Source of the DNA: CAZISM01 sp964541895
GTDB taxonomy: Bacteria > Zhuqueibacterota > Zhuqueibacteria > Residuimicrobiales > Residuimicrobiaceae
Length of the DNA stretch: 64,000 bases
Direction: 5' to 3'
Assembly (NCBI GenBank): GCA_964541895.1
Contig: CAZISM010000011.1
Span: forward strand, 13,191-77,190
Shown here: positions 1-9,229 of the stretch, one piece after another
Layout of the letters: the number at the start of each line of letters is the position of its first letter
How positions within the stretch are numbered: the first letter of the stretch is position 1
Notes under the pieces: generated by a model
Seen by the model: only the letters and a program-made list of their open reading frames with translations
Told to the model about the DNA's origin: nothing
Databases searched by the model: none
Program-made: the position numbers and the translations under genes

Positions 1-1
1 C

Positions 2-724
2 ACGCTTTTTTGCGGGACCTGGGGGAAAGGGGTGTTTAAAAGTACTGACGCCGGACAAACCTGGCAGTCGGCCTGGACCGCCGGGCTGACCCCGTTGATC
101 AACGATGTGTTTGTGCAGAACAAAGCCAACAGCGTTTCGATCTGGGCGGGCACATCAGAAGGGCTGTATCACAGCCCGGACAGCGGCCTGACCTGGAGTC
201 AGGTCAACCGCTTTGGGCAAGTGTTGACGGTAAACAACGTCGAGCGCGATGTGCAGAAAATCGTGATCAGCATCCGCGTCTTTGGCTTTTATCGCTCGCT
301 GGACGGCGGCGCCGTCTGGGCTGCTACCAACAGCGGCACCATCAGGGACACCTATGGCCAGGAAGCAGCTATCGATTATGATCCGCATCCGTCACTCAGC
401 CGGGTGGCGTTTGCGCTGACCGATCGTGACAACCTGTATAAAACCACCGATGGAGCGGCTTCCTGGCAGACCGTGCCCATTTCGAATTACAAAGTGATCG
501 ACCGGGTTGCCTTTACCGTGGAGCCCGATCAACCCGACCATCTTTGGCTGGCGGCGAAGCTCTCCGGCGTCTATTACAGCGCCAACGGCGGCAGCGATTG
601 GCAGCGGCTCAGTTCGGGCCTGGAAAAACTGGAACTGAAAACCATGGCCATTGCTCGTAACAGCAAAACCCGGATCTTTGTCGGTACGGTCAATCAGGGA
701 TTGTATGTATATGAAAAGCAATGA
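2..724 (+). CDS. BNR/sialidase-like repeat protein, C-terminal part (5' truncated by window edge)
   Basis: The reading frame is open to the first base of the window, so the true start lies upstream; the GTG at 32 is internal. The translated part (about 240 residues) is made of repeats of the type G-x-Y-x-S-x-D-x-G-x-x-W (for example FKSTDAGQTW, YHSPDSGLTW, YKTTDGAASW, YYSANGGSDW), the Asp-box/BNR signature of sialidase-like and VPS10-like beta-propellers. Such repeats are structural and do not define a substrate. It ends with GLYVYEKQ and has no C-terminal sorting domain. The next gene starts inside its last codons (overlap about 14 bp), so the two are probably co-transcribed. Role unknown; an extracellular or periplasmic propeller is the likeliest reading. 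Confidence 0.75.
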   Translation, partial: TLFCGTWGKGVFKSTDAGQTWQSAWTAGLTPLINDVFVQNKANSVSIWAGTSEGLYHSPDSGLTWSQVNRFGQVLTVNNVERDVQKIVISIRVFGFYRSLDGGAVWAATNSGTIRDTYGQEAAIDYDPHPSLSRVAFALTDRDNLYKTTDGAASWQTVPISNYKVIDRVAFTVEPDQPDHLWLAAKLSGVYYSANGGSDWQRLSSGLEKLELKTMAIARNSKTRIFVGTVNQGLYVYEKQ

Positions 725-2027
725 ACAGAACAGAGGTCATCATCTTTTGTTTATGGCGGCCGTCCTGGTTGCCGTGCTGCTGCGCTGGCTGTATGTTACC
801 TCGTTGCCCGACTCGGTGATCTGGAGTGACGAGAGAGAATATCTGCGTCTGTCGCAATCGCTGTTGCGCGGCGAAGGTTTTGTAACACCGCAACAGCGTC
901 CGACGGCCGACCGGGCCATCGGCTATCCGTTATGGCTGGCCGGTATTGCGCTGGTCGGTCTCGATTCACCGACAGCCGTTCGTCTGGCGCAGGTGGCCCT
1001 GAGTGTGGCCTGTTTGCTGCTGATGTACGGTATCGCTCGCCGACTGGGAGATTATCGGCGCGCACTGATCGCCCTGTGGCTTGGCGCGCTCTATCCCTAT
1101 TTTATTTATATGACCGGCGCTGTTTTGCCAACGACGTTGTTCAGTGTTTTGCTGCTGGCTGCGGCTTTGCTCCTGATTCCAGCGGCGCGGCAACAACGTA
1201 CGGCGACGCTATTCGCCGGCGGCGCGCTGTTCGGTCTGGCGATCTTGACTGTGCCCAGCGGGTTGGTGCTGGTGCTGATCGCCGGCTTCTGGCTCTACGT
1301 CTCAGAAAAACTGGCATGGCATCGCCTGGCATGGCTTTTTGCCGGCTGCCTGGTGGTGGTCAGCCCTTGGCTGATGCGCAATTATTACCAGCTGGGAGTC
1401 TGGCAGGTCGCCACCAGCGGCGGCTATAATTTCTGGCTGGGCAACAATCCGGCTGCGCAGATAGAACTGCCGGGATCTATCGCTATGCCCGGTGCTATGC
1501 AGAAACGTCTGCAGACGTTGCAGGACGAAAAAGAGATCAGTCGACTCTATCAAACGGAGGCGATGGCGTTTATTGAACAAAAACCTGCAGCCGCCCTGTG
1601 GCGCACCTTCAAAAAGGCGATCTTTTTTTGGCGCCTGGATCCGTCACCCGCTACTCAATCGTACGTCCGCCAGGACCGCATCGTGCGTTGGCTCGGCATC
1701 GTCAGCTTTTCGCTCCTGCTGCTTATGGCGGGGCTCGGCAGCGTGACCATGCCGCCGGCGGCCAAAAGTGCCAGGACCCTCTGGCTGCTGTTCGGATTGG
1801 CCTTTACACTGGTACATGCGATTACGATTGTCAAAGTGCGATTCCGGCTGCCGCTGGATCAGTTTCTGCTGGTCCTGGCCGCCTTTGGTCTGGTGTGGTT
1901 GGGTGAATACGCCTTTTCCTGGAGGCGGTGGCCCAGGGTAAAATTGGCGTGGCAGGCTAACTCTCTGGATTTTGCAAGTGAAGCGGACTGGTCACAATGG
2001 TCGATTGAAAGGAAGGGCATCGTTTGA
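711..2027 (+). CDS. GT39-like (ArnT/PMT-type) membrane glycosyltransferase
   Basis: About 438 residues with many hydrophobic segments: the first TM at about residues 12-30, then a loop with an acidic pair (WSDEREYL) followed by SLLRGEGF, the arrangement typical of GT39/ArnT-type enzymes that use polyprenyl-phosphate sugars in the membrane. Later segments include repeated Leu/Ala-rich helices and a conserved-looking GGYNFWLGNNP loop, also seen in dolichyl-phosphate-mannose mannosyltransferase-like proteins. The start at ATG 711 is preferred because AGGGA (696-700) lies about 10 nt upstream; ATG 705 and a longer GTG/TTG form are possible. It overlaps the upstream BNR gene, and its stop overlaps the TTG start of the next small gene. 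Acceptor and sugar cannot be told from the sequence. Confidence 0.8.
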   Translation: MKSNEQNRGHHLLFMAAVLVAVLLRWLYVTSLPDSVIWSDEREYLRLSQSLLRGEGFVTPQQRPTADRAIGYPLWLAGIALVGLDSPTAVRLAQVALSVACLLLMYGIARRLGDYRRALIALWLGALYPYFIYMTGAVLPTTLFSVLLLAAALLLIPAARQQRTATLFAGGALFGLAILTVPSGLVLVLIAGFWLYVSEKLAWHRLAWLFAGCLVVVSPWLMRNYYQLGVWQVATSGGYNFWLGNNPAAQIELPGSIAMPGAMQKRLQTLQDEKEISRLYQTEAMAFIEQKPAAALWRTFKKAIFFWRLDPSPATQSYVRQDRIVRWLGIVSFSLLLLMAGLGSVTMPPAAKSARTLWLLFGLAFTLVHAITIVKVRFRLPLDQFLLVLAAFGLVWLGEYAFSWRRWPRVKLAWQANSLDFASEADWSQWSIERKGIV

Positions 2028-2287
2028 AAGATGAGCCAATGACATCAGCGTATCGGGACGTCCCTGGTCGCAACAGAGGTAAACTCGGTCATGAAATTCG
2101 TTCGACGGCACAAGGGCTGCTGGGCTACTTGCTCATTTTTACCGATGACGTGCGCCCTCAGCTGGATGCGGAGCAGGCCCGGGTGCTTGATCGAATCAAT
2201 TATTTTGCCAAAAAAATGTCCGAGATGCTGCTGGACCTTTTGGCAGAATCTTCGACCGCCTCACATCCTGCAGAAAAAGAGAACTGA
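2024..2287 (+). CDS. Small protein resembling a lone histidine-kinase DHp (HisKA) domain
   Basis: An 87-residue protein. The TTG start at 2024 is supported by GGAAGGG at 2011-2017 (6 nt spacing) and a TTGA overlap with the previous stop; ATG 2039 is an alternative. Residues 20-75 read like the two-helix DHp domain of sensor kinases: an H-box-like LGHEIRSTAQGLLGY (His about 23) followed by a second amphipathic helix ending in KKMSEMLLDLL. No ATPase (N/G box) domain follows; the frame stops at 2287 and the bases after it do not continue one. It may be a phosphotransfer or dimerisation module, a decoy partner for a kinase, or the remnant of a longer kinase. The HisKA resemblance is from motif reading only. 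Confidence 0.6.
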   Translation: MKDEPMTSAYRDVPGRNRGKLGHEIRSTAQGLLGYLLIFTDDVRPQLDAEQARVLDRINYFAKKMSEMLLDLLAESSTASHPAEKEN

Positions 2288-2699
2288 GCCGGACTCGATC
2301 GGCCAGGTCAGGGTGAGAGCCATCGCGCTGGCACTGTGTTGTTTCGTTGCCGGGCGCTGCGCCTCTCCCTCCAGCGCACATCCCGTCCCCTGTTTATAAA
2401 GCCGGACATGTGACTGCAAAAGATGACACCTCGCCTGGACAATCCCGGGAATATCAATTGGTTGAAAATTCATAACTAACAAAATAACAATATATTAAAA
2501 ATAGTAGCCTGTCTCACGTAATCTGGTACGATATTTGAAGCTACCGGTTTGAAATATCCTATCGCATTCAACCTGATCAATGGAGTTGCCAGCGAATCGT
2601 TCGTTACGCTAGTTTTCAATTGTCTATAAACAGACCCTGATGCGTCTGCAGACGAACGTGCTGTTGTTTGCTGTCTTAACCATTGATCAAGGAGTTGTA
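2288..2699. other. Intergenic region upstream of the C25 peptidase gene
   Basis: This 412-bp stretch contains no convincing gene. It is AT-rich from about 2460 to 2640. AAGGAG at about 2689-2694, just before ATG 2700, is a good ribosome binding site and fixes the start of the peptidase gene. No terminator or promoter could be assigned with confidence. Confidence 0.4.
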
Positions 2700-5600
2700 A
2701 TGCGACGCCACTTTATACATCTCTCCATCTGCCTGTTGCTTCTGGCGCCTGTGCTTTTCAGCGCAACCCCATTACCTTACCGAATTAATTTCATTGAATC
2801 GTCCGACCAGGCTATTGTCTGCGATGTGGTCTTTGACTCGGTTCAAATCACGCAGAAACGTGTCAACGGTGTCTGGCAAAGCCATGTAACCATGTCCAGC
2901 AGCAGTTACACCGCTCTGCAGGATTGGCCCGTTCTGCCGGTGACCAGTCTGGTCCTCGGCATTCCCGGCCAGGGCAGGCCACGCGTGCAGGTGGAGCAGG
3001 AACAGACGGTGAACAGGCAGATACTGGACATCGCCACCGTGTCGCATCCGCAAGAGTGGTTGCCCTACCTGGGTCCTGAAGAGGTCTCACCGCTTTCGTT
3101 TCAGCAGGTGGAGGGGTGGTATCCATCTGAAACGGTGCGAACCGGCTTGTGCGGCATGATGCGAGATCAGAAGATTCTGCAAATTGAATTGCACCCGGTA
3201 CGATATGCTGTGATGCGCAACCAGTTGGCGGTGACCAAAAGCCTCCGTCTGCGCATCACCTTTGAGTCGTCCCAGGCGCCGCTGCTGCAGAATCGCACCG
3301 CCGCAACCTTTGACAGCAAAGAGATCGAAACATTTTACTCGGACTATTTGAGCAACTATGAACAGGCGAAGCGTTGGCGGTCGCAGGCAGCACAGCCGTT
3401 GGCCAAGGCCGGTGATACCTGGTCCGACAGCCGGCGGGTGCGGATCGGTGTGATCAAAGACGGCGTCTATGCCATTACCGGCAAGGAACTGGTCGACGCC
3501 GGCGTCGATCTGAGCGGAGTGGATCCCGCCACGTTGTCGATGACCAGCGGAGGCCAAAATATCCCCATCGTTGTGGAAGATCAGGGCGATGGCTCCTTTG
3601 ACGAATCGGATCGCCTGCTTTTTATCGGCGAACACAACGCCAGTGCCACGACCTATTATTCCTGGTTCTCGGATACCAACGTCTATTTTCTTGCCTGGGG
3701 AAGCGGCCCCGGCAGCCGCATGGCGCAGGTCAGCGGCGCTCTTGGTGCCGCGGTGGGCGATACCGTCACCTCGGCGAGCATGCGCGTGCATCTCGAACAG
3801 GACCTGCAGTATGAACGACAACTGGCGTTCATGGAAGAAAACGCCGACCACTGGTTCTGGCGTGAAATGAAGGACAAGGAGCAGTACAGTGTTCCTCTCT
3901 CGTTGCCGACGCCGAAAGCGGCGTCTAGCTTTCGTCTTCGTGTCGAAATGCAGGGTACCACCTATCTGCCGGCCACGCCGGACCACAAAGTGACGGTGTC
4001 GTTGAACGGTGAGCAGCTGGGCAGTGTTACCTGGGACAATCAGGAGGTCAAGATATTCGACCATAGCAGGCAAAACGACGGCCTGTTGAAAAACGACAAC
4101 ACTATCACGCTCTATTTGCCCGGCGATCTGCCCAACGTGTCGTACGATCGCGTCCTTCTCAATTGGATCGAGCTGGAATGTACGGCAGCGCTGCAGGCGG
4201 TCAATGACTCGTTACGATTTGAGATCGGCAAACAATCGCGGCGCCCGATTCTGGCCGGCCGGTTCAGCGAAGATCGGCTCTATATTTTCTCCGAAGACGG
4301 CCAGCAGATTATTCCCGACCGCGTCCGCGCCAGCCGGGGCACCTATGAGGTGCTGTTCGCCAGCGAATCCATAAACTCCAGATCCTTTTATATTGTTGCG
4401 AATAAAAAGCTGGCGCGCGTGAACAGCATCACGCTGGATTCGCCGTCCAACCTGGCCAGTCAGAGCAACGGCGCCGATTACATCATCATCACCCATGCGA
4501 AATTCATGGACCAGGCCCGCACCCTGGCGCAATTCCGCACCAGCCAGGGTTTCCGTACCATGGTGGTGGACGTTCAGGATGTCTATGACGAATTCAACGC
4601 CGGCGTGTACGATCCCAATGCGATCCACACGTTTCTCGAATACGCCTATCATCACTATAAAAAACCGGCGCCGCTGTACATTCTGCTCTTTGGGGACACA
4701 ACCCATTACATGGACAAGCGCCGCGCCTATCAGTTGAACCATGTCTCCTATGTGCCGACACTGATGTCCTATACCACCTCGTGGGGTATGACCTCATCCG
4801 ACAACGGCTTTGTCACGGTCAGCGGCGATGATATTCTTCCCGACATGTACATCGGCCGTTTCCCCGTCAACACGACGGAAGAAGCGGATATCCTGGTGCA
4901 CAAAACCATGGAATACGAGTCGCAGCCGGTCATCAGCGACTGGCGCAGAAACATCATCATGGTCACCGGCAATGCGCAGCAGTTTGAAACCGATGCGGAC
5001 GAACTATATGAAGAATATATGCCGCGACGCTGCGTGACCAATCGTCTCGCTACCATGACCTCCTCCAGATATTTCGGCAGCACCGAAGACCTGGCCACAG
5101 CCTGGAATAATGGGCAGGTGATCATCAATTTCGTCGGCCATGGCGGCGGTCAGGTGTTCGAGGACAGCCGTCTGTTCCTCCTGGAGGATGTGAACCGGTT
5201 GAAGAATAAAGACAAGTACTCCATCATGTTCTCCCTGACCTGCTTTATCGGCTATTTTGACAATCCTGAAAAAGCCTCTCTGAGCGAAGAGCTGTTGCGC
5301 CGGGACGATCTCGGCATCGTCGCCCATTTCGGCTCGGCCGGACGGGCATCGATGTTGGGCGACCACTATCTGGATAAGGCCCTGTTCAGGGCGGTGTTCC
5401 ATCAGGGCCGCCGGCGCATCGGCGAAATCACCACCCAGGCCAAATACGACCTGATTGAAATGACCAACGGCTACTGGGACACCATTCGTCACTTTAACCT
5501 CCTCGGTGATCCGGCGGCACGCATCGCCCTGGCAGAGGAATCCGTTTCGGTTACCCTGGCCAAGTCCGATCTCGTCACCGGCGATGCCCTGCAGGCGACC

Positions 5601-7529
5601 GTGCAGCAGAACGGATTCAGCGAAGGTCAGGTCGTGCTGTCGGTGCACAATAACCGGGACTCTCTGCTGGTGCAGAGAACAGCCGCTCTGCAACAGGGCA
5701 AAGCGACGGTGGAGCTGCTGACGTTGACGCCCACCATCGTCAAAGCGTGGACCAACCAGACCGGATCTGGCTCCGTCAAGGTCTATTCCAGCAACGGTCA
5801 GAAAGACGGCGCCGGCGCGGCTGAATTTACCGTCAACCGCTATGCCCAGGCGGCGGTTGCCGTGGAACCGGCTAGCCCGCTTCACAATCAACCGTTTTAT
5901 TTTTCCGCTCTCGTGGACAATAAAGCCATTACCCGGATCGGCAGCGTCACCCGTTCAGAGATTCAGTGGTCCGTCAATCAGGCCTCGTGGAATATCGTGC
6001 CGGTCCTGCAAGAGTTGACCGGCGTCTGGAAATCCGCCACGCCGCTCTCCGCCTCCGAAGGCACCAGGATTTTTTATCGTCTGGTGATCAGCGGCAACGC
6101 CGGTCAGGAAATTCGCACACCCATCGCCGAGCTGATGGTGCGCTCGCGGGCTGACCTCTACGTAGACGCTTCTTCGGTCCGTGTCGAAGGCGTCAACCAG
6201 GCCATGCTCACCGCCCGACTGCGCAACAACGGCGCAACCGATGCGTTGGACTTTAGCGTGTCCGCCTATGTCGGCAATGATCCAACCACCTATTCGCCCG
6301 TCGGCGAGATGATGCTCATTTCACGGCTGGCAGCTCAGAGCGACACAACGCTGTCGCTGCTCTGGCCGGGGCTGGTGAACGGCTCATATAAAGTGTGGCT
6401 GCGCACCGATGTGGAAAACCGGGTGGATGAGAACAACGAACAAAACAACACCACCACCACCGTGGTGCGCGTGGCCAATCCGTCCCAGGGCAGCAATGGA
6501 GCGGTGTTTTCCAATGAAGCCAACGTCTCGGTCAATATTCCTGCCGGTGCCATGCCCAGGATTAATGTGTTCTCAATAACCAGAACCTGGACGACGGCCA
6601 TGCAGGAAGCGTGTACGCAAAACTCGCTGACGCCGTTGCGTGTGCGCGATATGCCGGGCAGCTTTGCCTTTTCGATAGCGTTTGCCGACAGTTCGTTGAC
6701 GCTAAAAAAAGAGAGCACCGTGGCTGTTTTTTATGATCGCAATCATCCGAGCAACCTGGCTTTTCTGGCCAACGGCGGCATGAGGTTGTACACCTGGAAT
6801 CCGGCCACGTCGACCTGGTCGGCACTCCAATATACGGTAGATACCTATCAGGGATGCCTGTACGCCAAGCTGCCGGTGTTCAACACCTGTTTCAGCCTTT
6901 TGGGCAGTGCGGACAAAACAGGACCGACGCTGCAGATCGGCGTGGTCGGGCAGAATTTCGCCTCCGGCGATCCCGTGGGCAAGCAACCGACCTTTACGAT
7001 TTTTGCCGAAGATTCCACCGGCTTTGATGTCAGCGCCAAACCGGCGACCATAAAGTTGAACAACCAGGTGGTGGCCGACGACCAGGTACAGATTTCGCAA
7101 AATCCGGATGTGCGCCGTTCCCTCTCGGTGACCTGGTCGCCCGAGCTGTCGGCCGGTGATCATGTGATACAGATCGAGATCAGAGACATCAACGGCAATG
7201 CGACAGTACAGCAGATCCAGTGCCGGGTGGCCGGTCAGTTCGGACTTGATTTTGTGGCCAATCACCCCAATCCGTTTACGACCTCGACAACGATCGCGCT
7301 GCAACTGCAGGACATGGCCACTGAAGTGGATTTGAATATCTATACCGTATCAGGGCGACTGATACGAAATCAGAAACTGTTTGCGGTCACCGGCTATGTG
7401 GAATGGGATTGGGATGGTAAAGACGAGGAGGGCGATCCCCTGGCCAACGGCGTCTATTATTTAAAGGTGACAGCGCGCAACGGCGACAAAAAGATTGAAC
7501 GCATCGAAAAAATGGCTAAACTGGAATAG
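2700..7529 (+). CDS. Gingipain-like C25 cysteine peptidase with C-terminal sorting domain
   Basis: A 1,609-residue secreted protein. The ATG at 2700 follows a good Shine-Dalgarno and begins a clear signal peptide (MRRHFIHLSICLLLLAPVLF). Residues about 600-960 match peptidase family C25: a Rossmann-like start (ADYIIITHAKF), an FGD turn, YIGRFPV, then NFVGHGGG with the presumed catalytic His814 and SLTCFIGYF with the presumed Cys848. Their 34-residue spacing is close to the His211-Cys244 pair of RgpB. FNLLGDPA closes the domain. Beta-sandwich/CARDB-like segments follow, and the last 90 residues (NHPNPF to GVYYLKV) form a FlgD-like type IX sorting domain. It is followed 18 bp later by a PorV/PorQ-like gene. 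It could be a PorU-type sortase or a secreted protease; the presence of its own sorting domain fits a cargo protease better. Confidence 0.88.
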   Translation: MRRHFIHLSICLLLLAPVLFSATPLPYRINFIESSDQAIVCDVVFDSVQITQKRVNGVWQSHVTMSSSSYTALQDWPVLPVTSLVLGIPGQGRPRVQVEQEQTVNRQILDIATVSHPQEWLPYLGPEEVSPLSFQQVEGWYPSETVRTGLCGMMRDQKILQIELHPVRYAVMRNQLAVTKSLRLRITFESSQAPLLQNRTAATFDSKEIETFYSDYLSNYEQAKRWRSQAAQPLAKAGDTWSDSRRVRIGVIKDGVYAITGKELVDAGVDLSGVDPATLSMTSGGQNIPIVVEDQGDGSFDESDRLLFIGEHNASATTYYSWFSDTNVYFLAWGSGPGSRMAQVSGALGAAVGDTVTSASMRVHLEQDLQYERQLAFMEENADHWFWREMKDKEQYSVPLSLPTPKAASSFRLRVEMQGTTYLPATPDHKVTVSLNGEQLGSVTWDNQEVKIFDHSRQNDGLLKNDNTITLYLPGDLPNVSYDRVLLNWIELECTAALQAVNDSLRFEIGKQSRRPILAGRFSEDRLYIFSEDGQQIIPDRVRASRGTYEVLFASESINSRSFYIVANKKLARVNSITLDSPSNLASQSNGADYIIITHAKFMDQARTLAQFRTSQGFRTMVVDVQDVYDEFNAGVYDPNAIHTFLEYAYHHYKKPAPLYILLFGDTTHYMDKRRAYQLNHVSYVPTLMSYTTSWGMTSSDNGFVTVSGDDILPDMYIGRFPVNTTEEADILVHKTMEYESQPVISDWRRNIIMVTGNAQQFETDADELYEEYMPRRCVTNRLATMTSSRYFGSTEDLATAWNNGQVIINFVGHGGGQVFEDSRLFLLEDVNRLKNKDKYSIMFSLTCFIGYFDNPEKASLSEELLRRDDLGIVAHFGSAGRASMLGDHYLDKALFRAVFHQGRRRIGEITTQAKYDLIEMTNGYWDTIRHFNLLGDPAARIALAEESVSVTLAKSDLVTGDALQATVQQNGFSEGQVVLSVHNNRDSLLVQRTAALQQGKATVELLTLTPTIVKAWTNQTGSGSVKVYSSNGQKDGAGAAEFTVNRYAQAAVAVEPASPLHNQPFYFSALVDNKAITRIGSVTRSEIQWSVNQASWNIVPVLQELTGVWKSATPLSASEGTRIFYRLVISGNAGQEIRTPIAELMVRSRADLYVDASSVRVEGVNQAMLTARLRNNGATDALDFSVSAYVGNDPTTYSPVGEMMLISRLAAQSDTTLSLLWPGLVNGSYKVWLRTDVENRVDENNEQNNTTTTVVRVANPSQGSNGAVFSNEANVSVNIPAGAMPRINVFSITRTWTTAMQEACTQNSLTPLRVRDMPGSFAFSIAFADSSLTLKKESTVAVFYDRNHPSNLAFLANGGMRLYTWNPATSTWSALQYTVDTYQGCLYAKLPVFNTCFSLLGSADKTGPTLQIGVVGQNFASGDPVGKQPTFTIFAEDSTGFDVSAKPATIKLNNQVVADDQVQISQNPDVRRSLSVTWSPELSAGDHVIQIEIRDINGNATVQQIQCRVAGQFGLDFVANHPNPFTTSTTIALQLQDMATEVDLNIYTVSGRLIRNQKLFAVTGYVEWDWDGKDEEGDPLANGVYYLKVTARNGDKKIERIEKMAKLE

Positions 7530-7547
7530 AAGGGAAAGGAACGGTAC

Positions 7548-8579
7548 ATGAGGCATCATCGGCATAGCTTGAAACACACCCTCCTTCTGGGACTCTTGAT
7601 CATGCTTCTGCTCCGGTCGCAGATATGGGCCGGAGACTATGCAGCGGATATGTTGAACATAGGCGTGGGCGCGCGGGCGCTGGCCATGGGCGGCGCCTAT
7701 ACGGCGATGGCCAATGAGGCCGGCATGGCCTACTGGAATCCGGCCGGAATGGCCATGGAAAAACGGTTCGGTTTGCAGTTCGAACATGTGCCCATGTTCT
7801 CCGGGCTGGCGCAGTATAATACCATGGCGTTGATCTACTCGTTTACGCCGGATATGGCCATCGGTTTGAGCTGGATCCGGTTGGGCGTGGACGATATACC
7901 CCGTTACGGCGCTCTCCAGGGATCCCGCTACGATCGCCTGGTAAACAATGTGAATCGTTCCAGCGGCAGGGCGGAAGGGACCTTTGGCGATCAGGAAAAC
8001 GCCGTCCTGCTCTCCTTTTGCCAGGGCCTGATCTTTGACGTGCAGGTGGGCGATCCGTTTTCACCCATTGTGCTGCCGATTCAGCTTTCGTTCGGCGTAA
8101 CCGGAAAATATTTTAATCAGCAGCTGGACACGGCCACCGGCACCGGCCAGGGGCTGGACGCCGGCGCGCTGCTGCGCTTGATCTCGAATGATTTCATCCA
8201 GGGCGATCCCAGCCGCTGGATCGGCGTCGGCGTGGCTGCGCACAATCTCTCCACCAGCGATATCGTCTGGGACACGGCCTCGCGACACAAGGATCAGGTG
8301 GCGCGCACGCTGCAGGTCGGCGCCGCCGCATCGTATCGTCTGTCCCGGTTGCGCACCCGCATCACCGTCTCTTTTGACCGCGAGCTGATGGAGACGCAGG
8401 ATTCGTTTTACGGCGGCGAAGTCCGCTTCTTCGATCGCCTGGCTCTGCGCGGCGGCTACCGCTTTGACCATTTCTCCGCCGGTGCGGGGCTGTATCTGAT
8501 GGGATTCTATCTGGATTATGCTTTTCTCACCGGCGAGCTGGACAACACCCACCGAATTTCAGCGGCCTATGGATTTTGA
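7548..8579 (+). CDS. PorV/PorQ family outer-membrane protein
   Basis: A 343-residue protein with an N-terminal hydrophobic signal (LLLGLLIMLLLRSQIWA), then LNIGVGARALAMGGAYTAMANEAGMAYWNPAG, the hallmark start of PorV/PorQ and FadL-like outer-membrane barrels. The rest alternates amphipathic beta strands and ends in an aromatic residue (AAYGF), as expected for BAM-assembled barrels. In the type IX secretion system PorV shuttles cargo to the attachment complex and PorQ helps the PorU/PorZ complex. It lies 18 bp after the C25 peptidase gene with AAGGAA as ribosome binding site, so both probably form one transcript that stops at the terminator at 8611-8645. Whether it is a full T9SS component or a dedicated partner of the peptidase cannot be told here. 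Confidence 0.85.
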   Translation: MRHHRHSLKHTLLLGLLIMLLLRSQIWAGDYAADMLNIGVGARALAMGGAYTAMANEAGMAYWNPAGMAMEKRFGLQFEHVPMFSGLAQYNTMALIYSFTPDMAIGLSWIRLGVDDIPRYGALQGSRYDRLVNNVNRSSGRAEGTFGDQENAVLLSFCQGLIFDVQVGDPFSPIVLPIQLSFGVTGKYFNQQLDTATGTGQGLDAGALLRLISNDFIQGDPSRWIGVGVAAHNLSTSDIVWDTASRHKDQVARTLQVGAAASYRLSRLRTRITVSFDRELMETQDSFYGGEVRFFDRLALRGGYRFDHFSAGAGLYLMGFYLDYAFLTGELDNTHRISAAYGF

Positions 8580-8610
8580 AAATGCGCACCAGGTTTAAAA
8601 AATGATTGTT

Positions 8611-8645
8611 GCAAGGCCCTCGAGATCGAGGGCCTTGCTGTTTTT
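8611..8645 (+). terminator. Rho-independent terminator
   Basis: A perfect 13-bp inverted repeat (GCAAGGCCCTCGA at 8611-8623, complement at 8626-8638) with a very short loop is followed by TGTTTTT. It sits 32 bp after the stop of the PorV/PorQ-like gene and should end the peptidase-porin transcript. Confidence 0.9.
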
Positions 8646-9229
8646 GGGCGCTCGGTATGTTATCATACCTGGAATCGCCCGGGGAGTTTTTACCATGGCG
8701 GAATCCATCAACGGGCGTGTAACCGCGATATGTAAAGATGCCCGTTCGGGCTATGTTAATAACCATGCGCAACCAAGCCATCGTGAACGTGCCGGTTAGG
8801 ACAGACGGCGCTGCCGAAAAAGGCGGCAACATCAGGCCTCCCCGCATTGCGCCAGGAACTCTGGTCACATAGCAGAGCTCTGCGCGCATGGCGTTCCCCG
8901 GCCGCCGTTAACAATGCGGTCAAGCCGGCGATCGACGCATCCGAGGGTCGGAGTATGATCGGCAGCAGCACGGAACGGCATCATGACGTCCTTCTGGCCA
9001 TACCGCGACACTAATTACCATTAGCGCTCTTGCGTGAATTTGGCCTTGACTTTGATCTCGTGGAATTCTATTTTATCAAAAGTGAGAAAAGAAGGCGTGT
9101 GGTCTGGTTTTGCGACGGAAATGGAAGAGACGTGAGGATTGTCTTGGCTCACTGCTTGCCGCATGGAGAGTGGCCCGCCTTTATTGTCACCCGCAAATTT
9201 CCTGTTCATGCATGAGCGATCAATGAACC
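8646..9229. other. Intergenic region; possible decayed gene fragment and promoter
   Basis: There is no intact gene in this 584-bp stretch. A short plus-strand frame from ATG 8695 to 8799 begins MAESINGRVTAICKDARSG, faintly like the start of MOSC-domain proteins, but it stops after 34 codons and may be a remnant or chance. The second half holds a candidate promoter (see the separate entry) before the polyferredoxin gene. Confidence 0.35.
9046..9074 (+). promoter_or_regulatory. Candidate sigma-70-type promoter
   Basis: TTGACT at 9046-9051 and TATTTT at 9069-9074 are separated by 17 bp. It would leave a leader of about 150 nt before ATG 9230. The match is only by eye, and FCB bacteria often use other promoter consensus sequences. 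Confidence 0.3.

Noticed and set aside
3087..4073. Long minus-strand frame (328 codons) inside the peptidase gene
   Set aside because: It lies fully opposite a gene with clear domains and has no family pattern of its own; a shadow of GC-rich codon use.
5004..5891. Minus-strand frame of 295 codons
   Set aside because: Opposite the catalytic part of the C25 peptidase; no signal, motif or ribosome binding site.
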